This document shows positions 36,408-45,741 of a DNA stretch of 52,483 bases, piece by piece (positions within the stretch are counted from its first letter, which is position 1; the number at the start of each line of letters is the position of its first letter). The notes under the pieces are model-generated. The model made no database searches and was not told the origin of the DNA. It worked only from the letters and a program-made list of their open reading frames with translations. The DNA is from an uncultured Clostridiaceae bacterium (GTDB lineage: Bacteria; Bacillota; Clostridia; TANB77; CAG-508). The translations under genes and the position numbers were made by a program. The stretch lies in assembly GCA_948444845.1 (NCBI GenBank), contig CAOJVB010000008.1:1-52483 (forward strand), in the 5' to 3' direction.

Positions 36408-39400
36408 ATGGGATTTGATGATGAAATAGAGTTTGAAAAAGCTTTAATTGAAGTGCTAAAAAATAAAGGCTGGAGTGAACAGGTACTAAAATATCCAACA
36501 GAACAAGACTTAATAGAAAACTGGAAGAATATATTGTTTCAAAACAATAGGTCAAAAGAAAGGTTAGGAGATTACCCATTAACGCAAACAGAAATGGCTC
36601 AAATATTAGAACAAATAAACAAAAATAGAACACCACTAAATTTAAACAAATTTATAAACGGTGGCTATATTACTATTAAAAGAGACAACCCAGATGATAT
36701 AAATAATAATGGAAAGGAAATAAATTTAAAAATTTATGACAAGAAAGAAATAGCAGCAGGTCAAAGTAGTTATCAAATTGTAGAACAACCAAGGTTTAAT
36801 ACAAAATCAGAAATACTTAATAAAAGACGTGGAGATATAATACTTTTAATAAATGGAATGCCTGTTATACACATTGAACTTAAAAAAAGTGGTGTGCCAA
36901 TATCAGAAGCATGTAATCAAATAGAGAAATATTCTCATGAAGGAGTATATACAGGGTTATTCTCTTTAATACAGATATTTGTTGCAATGACTCCAGAGGA
37001 AACCATATATTTTGCTAACCCAGGGCAGAATAATAAATTTAACAAAAGGTTTTACTTTCATTGGGGAAATTTTTATAATAATCCAATTAATGATTGGAGG
37101 GAGATAGCAGAAGTATTACTATCAAGTTCAATGGCACACCAGTTAATAGGTTTCTATACAGTTGCAGATGATACAGATGGAGTATTAAAGGTAATGCGTA
37201 GTTATCAATATTGGGCAGCAAGCAAAATAGCAGATAAAGTTTCAAAAATAAAAAATGATTGGAAAAGCAATCATCTTTTAGGAGGATATATTTGGCATAC
37301 AACTGGTTCAGGAAAAACAATGACCTCTTTCAAAACAGCAGGGCTAATTTCAAATTCAGGAGATGCAGATAAAGTAGTATTCTTAATGGATAGGATAGAA
37401 CTTGGGACACAGGCTCTACTATACTACAAAGGCTTTGCAGATGATGACGAAGAAATACAAGAAGCAGAGGATACAGCTGATTTAATAAGAAAATTAAAAA
37501 GTGATGATAGCACAGATACTTTAATAGTTACATCAATACAGAAAATGAGTAGAATAAAAGAAGAAAGTGGAATGAATAACTATGATATAGAGAAAATAAA
37601 TTCAAAAAGGATAGTGTTCATAGTAGATGAATGCCATAGGTCAACTTTTGGAGATATGCTAATTACAATAAAAGAGACATTCCCATACAGTATTTTCTTT
37701 GGTTTTACAGGAACACCAATAGATGATGAAAATAATAAGAATGATAACACAACAGCTACTATATTTGGAGATGAATTACATAGATATACAATTGCAGAGG
37801 GAATAAAAGACGGAAACGTTTTAGGTTTTGATACTTATAAAGTGCCAACTTTTAAAAATGATGATATAAGACTTAAAGTAGCACTGCATAAAGCAAAGGC
37901 TAAAGATATACAAGAAGCATTAGCAGATGAAAAAAAGAAAGAGATATTTAATAAATATATGTATGAACTACCAATGATAGGAATTAAAGGAGAAGATGGG
38001 ACGCAAGCAGAAGGGGTAGAAGACTCTTTACCAAATTCACAATACCAAACTAAAGAGCATAGAAAACAAGTAATAGATGATATTGTAGGCAAATGGAGTA
38101 TACTTAGCCGAAATAAAGAATTTTCAGGAATTTTTGCAACAGCAAATATAAAAGAAGCAATTATTTATTATAGACTTATAAAACAGAAATGTTTAAAAGA
38201 AAATATAAACTTAAATGTAACAGGACTATTTGACCCGACTATAGACAATAAAGGAGGAACTGTTTTTAAAGAAGATGGACTAGTAGAACTAATAGAAGAT
38301 TATAATAAAAAATTTGGTCAATCATTCTCAATTCGAACATATGCAAAATTAAAGAAAGATATAGCTTTAAGGTTAGCACATAAAAAGCAATATAAATACA
38401 TAAATAAAGAAGAGCAAATAGACTTATTAATAGTAGTTGAACAAATGTTAACAGGGTATGACTCTAAATATATAAATACATTATATGTAGATAAAGTATT
38501 AGAATATGAAAATATAATTCAGGCATTTTCAAGAACAAATCGTATATATAATGAAGATAAAAAATTTGGAACAATCAAATATTATAGGCGCCCATACTTA
38601 ATGGAACAAAATATAGAAGAAGCAATAAAAAAGTATTCTGGAAACAAACCATATGTAGTATTTGTAGAAAAACTAAATGCAAATATTAATAAAATAAATA
38701 GAATATATATGGAAATCAAAGACTTATTTACAAGTAGTAAAATAGGGAATTTTGAAAAGTTACCAGAGTATAGAGCAGAAAGAGCAAAATTTGCAAAATT
38801 ATTTAAAGAATTAGTAAACACTATAGAGGCAGCAAAAATACAAGGATTTAATTGGAAAAAGCGCTATTATGAAATTAATGAAAAGGTATACCATGTAGAA
38901 ATATCAGAAAGTGAATTTAATATGTTACTTAATAGATATAAAGAACTAGCAAACTCAGGAGGTAGAGGAGGAAATGGTAGTGATGAACCGCCATATGATT
39001 TAGAAGGATATATTACCACAATGGAATCCAAAAAAATAGATGCAGAATATATTAACTCAAAGTTTGAAAAATGGATAGAAGTAATAAATCAACCTAATGT
39101 CACAGAAGAAGAATTAGAAGAAAAGTTAGCACAACTTCATAAGTCATTTTCTTCACTAACACAAGAAGAGAGAAAATTTGCACTTATATTTATAAGAGAT
39201 ATTCAAAGTGGGCAAATAATATTAGAAAAAGATAAAACCTTCAAAGAATATATTACAGAATACCAAACAAAAACAAAAAATGATGAAATTAATAAATTTT
39301 CAAAGGTATTTGGGCTAGATGAAAATAAGCTAAGAACAATGATTAAATTAGGACTAACAGAGAAAAATATCAATGAATACAATAGATTTAACGAGTTAAA

Positions 39401-39608
39401 AGAAACAATAGATAGAGCAAAAGCAAAAGAATATTTTGAAAGCAAAACTAACACCAAAATGAGACCATCTACAATAAGCATAGAAATGGACACTCTATTA
39501 AGGAAATTCATTTTAACTGGCGGTTTTGATATTGACACATATTTTGAAACTTACGAAGACAACTATCCAAAATCAAAAATTGCCGAAGATAGTGAAAGCT
39601 ATGATTAA
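36408..39608 (+). CDS. hsdR: Type I restriction-modification endonuclease/translocase subunit
   Basis: HsdR is the motor and nuclease. The N-terminal nuclease domain has RRGDIILLINGMPVIHIELK (about residues 139-158), a PD-(D/E)xK type core with ELK. The SF2 translocase has WHTTGSGKTMTSF (about 295), VFLMDRIELGTQ, IVFIVDECHRSTFG (DEAH-like, about 405), FFGFTGTPID and QAFSRTNRIYNEDKKFG. The C-terminal helical domain binds the methyltransferase. The length of 1066 aa is normal. AGAAAGG precedes the ATG. The operon appears intact, so the cell probably methylates a bipartite adenine motif. Confidence 0.96.
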   Translation: MGFDDEIEFEKALIEVLKNKGWSEQVLKYPTEQDLIENWKNILFQNNRSKERLGDYPLTQTEMAQILEQINKNRTPLNLNKFINGGYITIKRDNPDDINNNGKEINLKIYDKKEIAAGQSSYQIVEQPRFNTKSEILNKRRGDIILLINGMPVIHIELKKSGVPISEACNQIEKYSHEGVYTGLFSLIQIFVAMTPEETIYFANPGQNNKFNKRFYFHWGNFYNNPINDWREIAEVLLSSSMAHQLIGFYTVADDTDGVLKVMRSYQYWAASKIADKVSKIKNDWKSNHLLGGYIWHTTGSGKTMTSFKTAGLISNSGDADKVVFLMDRIELGTQALLYYKGFADDDEEIQEAEDTADLIRKLKSDDSTDTLIVTSIQKMSRIKEESGMNNYDIEKINSKRIVFIVDECHRSTFGDMLITIKETFPYSIFFGFTGTPIDDENNKNDNTTATIFGDELHRYTIAEGIKDGNVLGFDTYKVPTFKNDDIRLKVALHKAKAKDIQEALADEKKKEIFNKYMYELPMIGIKGEDGTQAEGVEDSLPNSQYQTKEHRKQVIDDIVGKWSILSRNKEFSGIFATANIKEAIIYYRLIKQKCLKENINLNVTGLFDPTIDNKGGTVFKEDGLVELIEDYNKKFGQSFSIRTYAKLKKDIALRLAHKKQYKYINKEEQIDLLIVVEQMLTGYDSKYINTLYVDKVLEYENIIQAFSRTNRIYNEDKKFGTIKYYRRPYLMEQNIEEAIKKYSGNKPYVVFVEKLNANINKINRIYMEIKDLFTSSKIGNFEKLPEYRAERAKFAKLFKELVNTIEAAKIQGFNWKKRYYEINEKVYHVEISESEFNMLLNRYKELANSGGRGGNGSDEPPYDLEGYITTMESKKIDAEYINSKFEKWIEVINQPNVTEEELEEKLAQLHKSFSSLTQEERKFALIFIRDIQSGQIILEKDKTFKEYITEYQTKTKNDEINKFSKVFGLDENKLRTMIKLGLTEKNINEYNRFNELKETIDRAKAKEYFESKTNTKMRPSTISIEMDTLLRKFILTGGFDIDTYFETYEDNYPKSKIAEDSESYD

Positions 39609-39944
39609 AAACAAATCTATATAAAAAAGTAAAAGGAGTAAAGAAAAACAAAAATTCTGTACTTCTTTTTTTATATACTAGCAAACTACTCTGTTTTAAG
39701 TTAAAATTGTAGGGGGGAGCTAGTAGCTCATCAACGTGGCGAAGCTACCTTTATTCTATTATAGGAAAAATCAATTTTAAATTGTAGGGGCGAGCATCGC
39801 TCGTTTGCATAGCGAAGCCACTTTGTTCACAAATAGAGAAAAACTTCTATAATACAAATCATTATAAAACAAATTTTAGTGATACAAAACAAAAAAAGTG
39901 GTATAATATAATAGAAGTAAAAAAAGAAAAAAGGAGAGTTTAAT
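39609..39944. repeat. Gap holding two GTAGGGGCG-family units
   Basis: TTGTAGGGGGAGCTAGTAGC with GTGGCGAAGCTACC lies at about 39708. TTGTAGGGGCGAGCATCGCT with ATAGCGAAGCCAC lies at about 39785. They are tandem and in the same orientation, joined by TATAGGAAAAATCAATTTTA, a linker also seen at 29861. A TATAAT at 39902 may serve ldh. Confidence 0.65.
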
Positions 39945-40901
39945 ATGAAGAATGGAAAAGTTGTATTAGTAGGTACTGGTTTTGTGGGTATGAGTATGGC
40001 ATACTCAATGTTAAATAGAGGAGGAATATCAGAGCTTGTTTTAATAGATATAGATAAAGAAAAAACTGTTGGGGAAGAAATGGACTTATCTCATGGGCTT
40101 CCTTTCGCACCACAAAAAATGGTAATAAAAGCAGGAGAATATAGTGAATGCAGGGATGCTGAAATAGTAGTTATAACAGCAGGTGCTGCACAAAAGCCAG
40201 GTCAAACAAGGTTAGAACTTGCAGAAGTAAATACTAAAATTGTAAAACAAATAACTAAAAATATAATGGAAAGTGGATTTAATGGAACTATAATAGTAGC
40301 AAGTAACCCAGTAGATTTAATGGCATATGTAGTATATAAAGTATCAGGGCTACCAAAAAATAGAGTAATAGGTTCAGGAACAGTACTAGATACAGCAAGA
40401 CTTCGCTACATGATAGCAGAATACTTAAATGTATCTAGTAAAAATGTTCATGCATATATAATGGGAGAACATGGAGATTCATCATTTGTACCATGGTCAC
40501 ATTGCTATGTAGGTTGTAAAAAGTTAATAGAGATATTAAAAGATAATAATACACCAATAGATGAATTAGAAAAATTACATCAAAATGTTATAAATGCAGC
40601 ATATGAAATAATAAATAGAAAAAAAGCTACTTATTATGGAATAGGAATGAGCTTAAACCGATTAGTAAGAGCGATATTAGATGATGAGAACGCAATAATA
40701 ACAGTATCTACCTACCTAGAAAATGGTGAATATGGACAAAATGATGTATATATTGGGGTACCAGCAATAGTTAATAAAAATGGAATACGAGAATTATTAA
40801 AATTAGACTTAAATGAAAAAGAGCAAGAACAGTTAAATGAAAGTTGTGAGTTAATAAAACAGATGAGAAAAGATGGGCTAGAAAGTATAATATTAGAATA
40901 A
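39945..40901 (+). CDS. ldh: L-lactate dehydrogenase
   Basis: This enzyme reduces pyruvate to L-lactate, regenerating NAD+ in fermentation. It has 318 aa. The Rossmann start is VVLVGTGFVGMSMAYSML with LIDIDKEK. The substrate loop is AAQKPGQTRLELAEVN; Gln rather than Arg at the specificity position favours lactate over malate. ASNPVDLMAYVVYKVSGLPK follows, as do R in DTARLRYMIAE and the catalytic His in IMGEHGDSSFVPWS. AAAGGAGAG precedes the ATG. It is monocistronic with a terminator. Confidence 0.94.
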   Translation: MKNGKVVLVGTGFVGMSMAYSMLNRGGISELVLIDIDKEKTVGEEMDLSHGLPFAPQKMVIKAGEYSECRDAEIVVITAGAAQKPGQTRLELAEVNTKIVKQITKNIMESGFNGTIIVASNPVDLMAYVVYKVSGLPKNRVIGSGTVLDTARLRYMIAEYLNVSSKNVHAYIMGEHGDSSFVPWSHCYVGCKKLIEILKDNNTPIDELEKLHQNVINAAYEIINRKKATYYGIGMSLNRLVRAILDDENAIITVSTYLENGEYGQNDVYIGVPAIVNKNGIRELLKLDLNEKEQEQLNESCELIKQMRKDGLESIILE

Positions 40902-40910
40902 TATATAAAT

Positions 40911-40948
40911 AAGCTACGAATAAGTGGAAAGAACACTATTCGTAGCTG
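40911..40948 (+). terminator. Hairpin terminator of ldh
   Basis: AGCTACGAATA and TATTCGTAGCT pair across a loop of about 14 bases, followed by TTTT. Confidence 0.75.
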
Positions 40949-41014
40949 TTTTCTAATGTAAAAACTAATAAATACTTAAAGAAATATATAATATTTATAA
41001 ATTAAGTATAGAAT

Positions 41015-41332
41015 TTAAATCTCTTTGAAGATTTCTATAAATATTATTATAATAGTTATAAAACTACATAATAATGAATAAATACCAAATTCTTTTGCAA
41101 ACAAAACTAAAAGAAAAACCTCCGAAAATATAAGTATAATAGTAAACAAAGATGAAAAGAATTTACTCTTAATAGTACTTCTAACAATATTGATAATAAA
41201 GAAAATGCCTAAAGTCAGAAGTGTACAAAAGATATTGGGGACTAAGTACTTACTTAGAATATTGCTTAAATGAATAAAAAAGTGGTTATAAAATATTAAA
41301 AACAATTCATTTAAAGAATAAATCCGCAACAT
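41015..41332 (-). CDS. Small membrane protein, 105 aa
   Basis: An AAAGGAGG site precedes the ATG. Three hydrophobic helices are visible, at about 32-52 (VPNIFCTLLTLGIFFIINIV), 58-78 (FFSSLFTIILIFSEVFLLVL) and 82-102. I do not recognise the family, and there are no charged functional motifs. Confidence 0.6.
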   Translation of the reverse strand: MLRIYSLNELFLIFYNHFFIHLSNILSKYLVPNIFCTLLTLGIFFIINIVRSTIKSKFFSSLFTIILIFSEVFLLVLFAKEFGIYSLLCSFITIIIIFIEIFKEI

Positions 41333-41427
41333 ATTAAATCCTCCTTTACAAAGAACGATAACATAACAATTTACATAGAATATTATACTATATGTAAACT
41401 AATTAGGCAATAATTTGGAGAAAAAAT

Positions 41428-41456
41428 TTGAAAAATGTAGAAATATGTGATAAAAT
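41428..41456 (+). promoter_or_regulatory. Promoter
   Basis: TTGAAA, a 17-base spacer and TAAAAT lie upstream of the gene at 41519. Confidence 0.5.
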
Positions 41457-41518
41457 AGAATTAGATATTTGTATTTGGTTTTAATAGTCTAATTTGACTA
41501 TAGAAAGGAGAAAGTAAT

Positions 41519-42358
41519 ATGTTTGAGGGGAATGCAATGGAGCGGATAAATAACCATATAAAAAGTAAGAATAGCAGAATATGTGTGGTTTTAAACATTG
41601 ACTCTGATATTCCAAAGATGGATAGTGATGAAGTAACATATGAATACCTAAGTGCTTATTTACAGGTAATAGCAGGAATTGTTCCAGCTGTAAAAATTAT
41701 ATCCAAAGAGAAAGACAGACCACTATATTGGAATATAGTAGAAGTTGCGAAATCCTTAGGACTTTTAGTTATATGTGAAATAAAGGAGGAAGAGATTGGA
41801 TATATAATGGACATCGGAGTTAAACGGATAATAGAGAAAATAGATGCCGTAATTATTGAAACTAACTTAGGTGATAAGTTAGAAGTAGTAGAACAATTTA
41901 TAAAATTGTTAAAGCTTGAAGGAAAGGCAGCCTTTATAAGTCCTATGGGACAACAGGAGAATAAAAAGACAAAATGGTGGAGGAGGATATTTAAAGAGAA
42001 AAAAATTACCACAAAAGAGTTATTTTTAAAACTATACAATAAATTTGGATTTTGTTATGATGAAAATGCTAAACTTACATATATAGTGGCAGGTTTAGTA
42101 ATAACTAAACTTGAGAATAAGGAATTATTAAATCCTTACATTTTTGCAATATGTGACTATGAAGAAAAAATCGATGATATAGTGGATGACATAGTAAATA
42201 TTGCAGATGGGGAAGGATTAGGGTTATTAATAACAAGCAACTTAAACATAAACATAGAGCAAGGACAGGCTTGGGAAGAGAATGTAAAATTAGAGTTAAT
42301 AAGAGAAAATGAAATAATAAACAATGCTATAAATCAATTTTATGGTATTGAAGACTAA
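41519..42358 (+). CDS. Unknown protein, possibly a divergent OMP-decarboxylase-like barrel
   Basis: This is a 279-residue soluble protein with AAAGGAG before the ATG. The order ICVVLNIDSDIPK, GIVPAVKIIS, VAKSLGLLVICEIKEEEIG, DAVIIETNLG, GKAAFISPMG and GEGLGLLITSNLNI follows the strand pattern of type 2 orotidine-5'-phosphate decarboxylases. However, the catalytic DxKxxD is not preserved (EIKEEE instead), so decarboxylase activity is doubtful. No pyrimidine genes are nearby. It has two in-frame CGG codons (41543, 41825) read as Arg; a +1 shift at either would meet TAA at once. Confidence 0.5.
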   Translation: MFEGNAMERINNHIKSKNSRICVVLNIDSDIPKMDSDEVTYEYLSAYLQVIAGIVPAVKIISKEKDRPLYWNIVEVAKSLGLLVICEIKEEEIGYIMDIGVKRIIEKIDAVIIETNLGDKLEVVEQFIKLLKLEGKAAFISPMGQQENKKTKWWRRIFKEKKITTKELFLKLYNKFGFCYDENAKLTYIVAGLVITKLENKELLNPYIFAICDYEEKIDDIVDDIVNIADGEGLGLLITSNLNINIEQGQAWEENVKLELIRENEIINNAINQFYGIED

Positions 42359-42381
42359 TAAACTTTAAATGCTCTATATAA

Positions 42382-42410
42382 AAAACTGGTAGAACTCTAC
42401 TAGTTTTTTT
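42382..42410 (+). terminator. Hairpin terminator
   Basis: AAAACTGGTAGA and TCTACTAGTTTTTTT pair closely and run into Ts. Confidence 0.7.
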
Positions 42411-42507
42411 ATATTCTGTAGTTGACTATTGTGGAAGGGCAGTCGTTTTAGGTATGGATTACACAAAATTCGAAGACTGGATAATTGCTTAAGTAGTAAG
42501 TAAAGTA

Positions 42508-42536
42508 TATAGGAACCTCTAATTGAGGTTCCTATA
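42508..42536. terminator. Hairpin terminator of leuS
   Basis: TATAGGAACCTC and GAGGTTCCTATA pair perfectly across 5 bases, a few bases beyond the leuS stop on the minus strand. Confidence 0.7.
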
Positions 42537-42541
42537 TTTGT

Positions 42542-44959
42542 TTATTTCACAACTATATTATAGATTTTATTTTTAACATAAATTTCTTTAATAATAGTTT
42601 TACCTTCTAACAATCCACAAACTGTTTTATTTTTGTGGACAATTTCCTTTACAAGTTCTTCATCTGAGTTTAAAGGAACTGTAACTGTAGCTTTAAGCTT
42701 TCCATTAAATTGAACAGGAATTTCTATTTCACTATCAATTGTTTTAGCTTCATCATATATAGGCCAAGTAGATTCGCATAGTGGCTTAAATCCTAATTCT
42801 TCATTAAGTTCTTCTGTAATATGTGGAGCAATTGGGTTTAATAATGTTAAAAGAAGTTTATAATCTGCTTTAGTTATATTTTTTTCATCATCGTAACTAT
42901 TTGCTAAAATCATTAAGGCTGATACTGCAGTATTATAAGACATAGTAGTTAAATCGGTTTGTACTTTCTTAATAGTTTTATGAATTATACTTTCTAATTT
43001 TGCAGAATATTCTTCGCTATCAACTACTTTTTCTTTCAAACGAATAACTTTATCAATAAAACGTTTACATCCTTTTAAAGAATCTGTACTCCAAGGAGCG
43101 TCCTGAGTATAATCACCCATAAACATTTCATAAACTCTTAAAGTATCTGCACCATATTCTTTTACAATATCATCAGGGTTAATAACATTTCCCTTTGACT
43201 TACTCATTTTTTCATTATTTGAGCCAAGTACCATACCATGGCTTACACGAGTCCAAATCATTTCTTTATTAGGTACTAAGCCAATATTATATAAGAATTG
43301 TACCCAGAACCTCGCATAAAGTAAGTGTCTTGCAGTATGTTCCATGCCACCATTATACCAGTCAACTCTGTTCCAATATTTCATAGCATCAATAGAAGCA
43401 AACTCTTTATCATTATGAGCATCCATAAATCTTAAGAAATACCAGCTAGAACCTGCCCAGTTAGGCATTGTATCAGTTTCCCTCTTAGCAGGAGCACCAC
43501 AGCATGGACAAGTTGTATTAACCCAGTCTGTAATATTTGCAAGTGGACTTTCGCCATTTTCAGTAGGTTCATATTCTGCAACATCTGGTAATAATAAAGG
43601 TAGGTCTCCTTCTTTCATAGGTTGCCATCCACATTTTTCACAATAAATCATAGGAATAGGCTCTCCCCAGAAACGTTGACGAGAGAAAACCCAGTCTCTC
43701 ATTTTGTAATTATTAACTTTTCTTGCAATACCCATATTTACTAGTTTTTCAGTAATGGCATCTTTAGCTTCCTCAACAGTTAAACCAGTAAATTCTTCAG
43801 AGTTAATTAGTTTGCAACCTTTACCTAAATAATCTTGTTTTTCAAAAGCTTCACTTGATGTATCTTTTCCATCAATTACTTGCAATCTATCCAAATTATG
43901 TTCTACAGCATATTCAAAATCTCTTTGGTCATGAGAAGGAACAGCCATAACTGCGCCTGTACCATAATCTCCTAAAACAAAATCACCTAAGAAAATAGGA
44001 ACTTCTTTTCCATTAATAGGGTTAATAGCACTAACGCCTTCTAACTTACAACCAGTTTTACCTTTATTAAGTTCAGTTCGTTCCATACTGCTTTTTTTAG
44101 CAGTTTCTTTAATATATTCATTAACATCATCTTTGTTAGTAACCATTGGCATAAGTTCTTTAATAAGTTTACCATCTGGTGCAATAACAAAGAAAGTAAT
44201 ACCATAAACTGTTTCAATACAAGTTGTGAAAATTGAAAAACTTCCACCTTGCTTAATTTTAACATCAAGTTCAACACCAGTAGATTTACCAATCCAGTTA
44301 ATTTGCCCTAGTTTAACTCTATCAGCAAAGTTAGTATCATCTAAACCTTTAAGTAAGTCTTCAGAATAATCACTCATTCTAAGCATCCATTGAGCTTTTT
44401 CTTTTTGCTCAACTTGGCTTCCACATCTTTCGCAAACACCACCAGCGGCATCTTCATTAGATAGAACACTTTTGCAAGTAGGGCACCAGTTAACGCCTAT
44501 AGTATCTTTGTAGGCCATACCATGTTTGTAAAATTGTAAGAATTGCCATTGAGTCCATTTATAATATTCAGGGTCAGTAGTAGAAAATTCTCTAGACCAA
44601 TCAAAAGAAAAGCCTAAATTTTTCATTTGACCTTTAAAAGTTGCAATATTTTCCTTAACAGCATCCTTTGGGTGAATATGGTTTTTAATAGCGTATTGTT
44701 CAGCAGGGGCACCAAAAGCATCCCAACCCATAGGGTATAAAACATTAAACCCTTGCATTCTCTTCATTCTAGCAATAGCATCTTGTGCAGTATAACTTCT
44801 AACATGCCCAACATGTAAGCCTGCTCCAGAAGGATATGGAAATTCGACTAAAATATAATAAGGGTCTTTTTTAGTATCGCCAGTAACGGCTTTAAAAGAC
44901 TCATTTTTATCCCAATAGTTTTGCCATTTTTTTTCAATTTCGTTAAAGTTATAAGTCAT
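42542..44959 (-). CDS. leuS: Leucyl-tRNA synthetase
   Basis: This class I synthetase charges tRNA-Leu. The nucleotide-binding HIGH-type motif is FPYPSGAGLHVGHVRSYTAQ (about residues 36-55). The zinc-like NWCPTCKSVLSNEDAAGGVC and the CP1 editing domain, with the GTGAVMAVPSHDQRDFEYA editing loop, follow. The KMSKS loop is NNEKMSKSKGNVINPDDIVK (about 584). The anticodon-binding C-terminal domain is complete. The length of 805 aa is normal. No T-box leader is visible; instead a repeat family C copy sits at the ribosome site. Confidence 0.97.
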   Translation of the reverse strand: MTYNFNEIEKKWQNYWDKNESFKAVTGDTKKDPYYILVEFPYPSGAGLHVGHVRSYTAQDAIARMKRMQGFNVLYPMGWDAFGAPAEQYAIKNHIHPKDAVKENIATFKGQMKNLGFSFDWSREFSTTDPEYYKWTQWQFLQFYKHGMAYKDTIGVNWCPTCKSVLSNEDAAGGVCERCGSQVEQKEKAQWMLRMSDYSEDLLKGLDDTNFADRVKLGQINWIGKSTGVELDVKIKQGGSFSIFTTCIETVYGITFFVIAPDGKLIKELMPMVTNKDDVNEYIKETAKKSSMERTELNKGKTGCKLEGVSAINPINGKEVPIFLGDFVLGDYGTGAVMAVPSHDQRDFEYAVEHNLDRLQVIDGKDTSSEAFEKQDYLGKGCKLINSEEFTGLTVEEAKDAITEKLVNMGIARKVNNYKMRDWVFSRQRFWGEPIPMIYCEKCGWQPMKEGDLPLLLPDVAEYEPTENGESPLANITDWVNTTCPCCGAPAKRETDTMPNWAGSSWYFLRFMDAHNDKEFASIDAMKYWNRVDWYNGGMEHTARHLLYARFWVQFLYNIGLVPNKEMIWTRVSHGMVLGSNNEKMSKSKGNVINPDDIVKEYGADTLRVYEMFMGDYTQDAPWSTDSLKGCKRFIDKVIRLKEKVVDSEEYSAKLESIIHKTIKKVQTDLTTMSYNTAVSALMILANSYDDEKNITKADYKLLLTLLNPIAPHITEELNEELGFKPLCESTWPIYDEAKTIDSEIEIPVQFNGKLKATVTVPLNSDEELVKEIVHKNKTVCGLLEGKTIIKEIYVKNKIYNIVVK

Positions 44960-44971
44960 TTAAATCATCCT

Positions 44972-45033
44972 CTCTTTTTGTTCCCATTGGGGACGTTTCC
45001 TTTTGGGGTATCTGCCACTTTTGGGAATTTTTA
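44972..45033 (-). repeat. Repeat family C copy at the leuS ribosome site
   Basis: Read on the minus strand it runs CCCAAAAGTGGCAGATACCC, CAAAAGGAAACGTCCCCAAT, GGGAACAAAAAGAGAGG. The last bases are the Shine-Dalgarno of leuS. Confidence 0.8.
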
Positions 45034-45091
45034 ATAATATTGCCATTATACTATATTATTTTAAGAAATGGAAGGGAAAAATAAAAAATAG

Positions 45092-45120
45092 TTGCAAATT
45101 ATGGTAAACTGTGGTAAAAT
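45092..45120 (+). promoter_or_regulatory. Promoter
   Basis: TTGCAA, a 17-base spacer and TAAAAT lie about 59 bases before the start at 45179. Confidence 0.45.
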
Positions 45121-45178
45121 AATGTTATGCACTGTAGTAAGTTAAAAAATAATTTTTTTAAGTAAAGGAGAAAAATGT

Positions 45179-45634
45179 ATGACAAGAGAAGTAAAAAGGC
45201 AACTTATTAACGAATTAGACCGGGCAATAAAAGTAATAGATACAATAAGAAATCTTGTAGAACTAGCATTAATTGCATATGCAATTCCAATGGTTTTGTA
45301 CAAATTTGGTGTATTTGTGCATCAAATGCCGTATAAAATGTTTGGTGTACTATTTCCAATTGGTATAGGTATAACTTTAAGTATATTTATACTCTCCGAA
45401 ATATTCAATTCAGTAAAGTATGCAATAGAATATGAGAATGTCGACTTATACAAAAACAGTATATTAAGCATTATTTTGAGTAATAAAGATACAATAAGTA
45501 ATAGTATCTTTTATATGCTATGTTTCACTGGATGGGCAAATGTAGTAGTGTTTGTGATATTGCTTATATTATACATAGTTGTACCATCGACAGTTTCGAA
45601 ATATTTTAAGAATAAGTTGGTCAAAGAACTTTAA
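45179..45634 (+). CDS. Membrane protein of unknown function, 151 aa
   Basis: AAAGGAG lies 8 bases before the ATG at 45179; an out-of-frame ATG at 45175 is ignored. An amphipathic N-terminal helix precedes about three membrane helices: LALIAYAIPMVLYKFGVFV, KMFGVLFPIGIGITLSIFIL and WANVVVFVILLILYIVV. The family is not recognised. One in-frame CGG at 45221-45223 reads as Arg in NELDRAIKV. Confidence 0.6.
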   Translation: MTREVKRQLINELDRAIKVIDTIRNLVELALIAYAIPMVLYKFGVFVHQMPYKMFGVLFPIGIGITLSIFILSEIFNSVKYAIEYENVDLYKNSILSIILSNKDTISNSIFYMLCFTGWANVVVFVILLILYIVVPSTVSKYFKNKLVKEL

Positions 45635-45640
45635 GCAAAC

Positions 45641-45672
45641 AATAGGGCGGAATTAGTAACTCTGCCCTATTT
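45641..45672 (+). terminator. Hairpin terminator
   Basis: AATAGGGC and GCCCTATT pair across a loop of about 15 bases, which itself has some weak pairing. Confidence 0.6.
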
Positions 45673-45686
45673 CCCTATTATATAAA

Positions 45687-45741
45687 AAAGTTCACCAAAG
45701 TGACATTATTTCCTATTAGGAAATGTCACTTTGATGAACTT
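45687..45741. repeat. Imperfect palindrome between convergent genes
   Basis: AAAGTTCACCAAAGTGACAT and ATGTCACTTTGATGAACTTT are inverted, around TTTCCTATTAGGAA, itself a small palindrome. It probably terminates in both directions. Confidence 0.7.

Noticed and set aside
42413..42480. Short coding-like scrap (GRAVVLGMDYTKFEDWIIA then stop) before the leuS terminator
   Set aside because: Too short, no start or ribosome site; may be a gene remnant but no family is recognisable.
44960..45120. Possible T-box riboswitch before leuS
   Set aside because: No T-box sequence or anti-terminator pairing is visible; the leader is occupied by a repeat family C copy.
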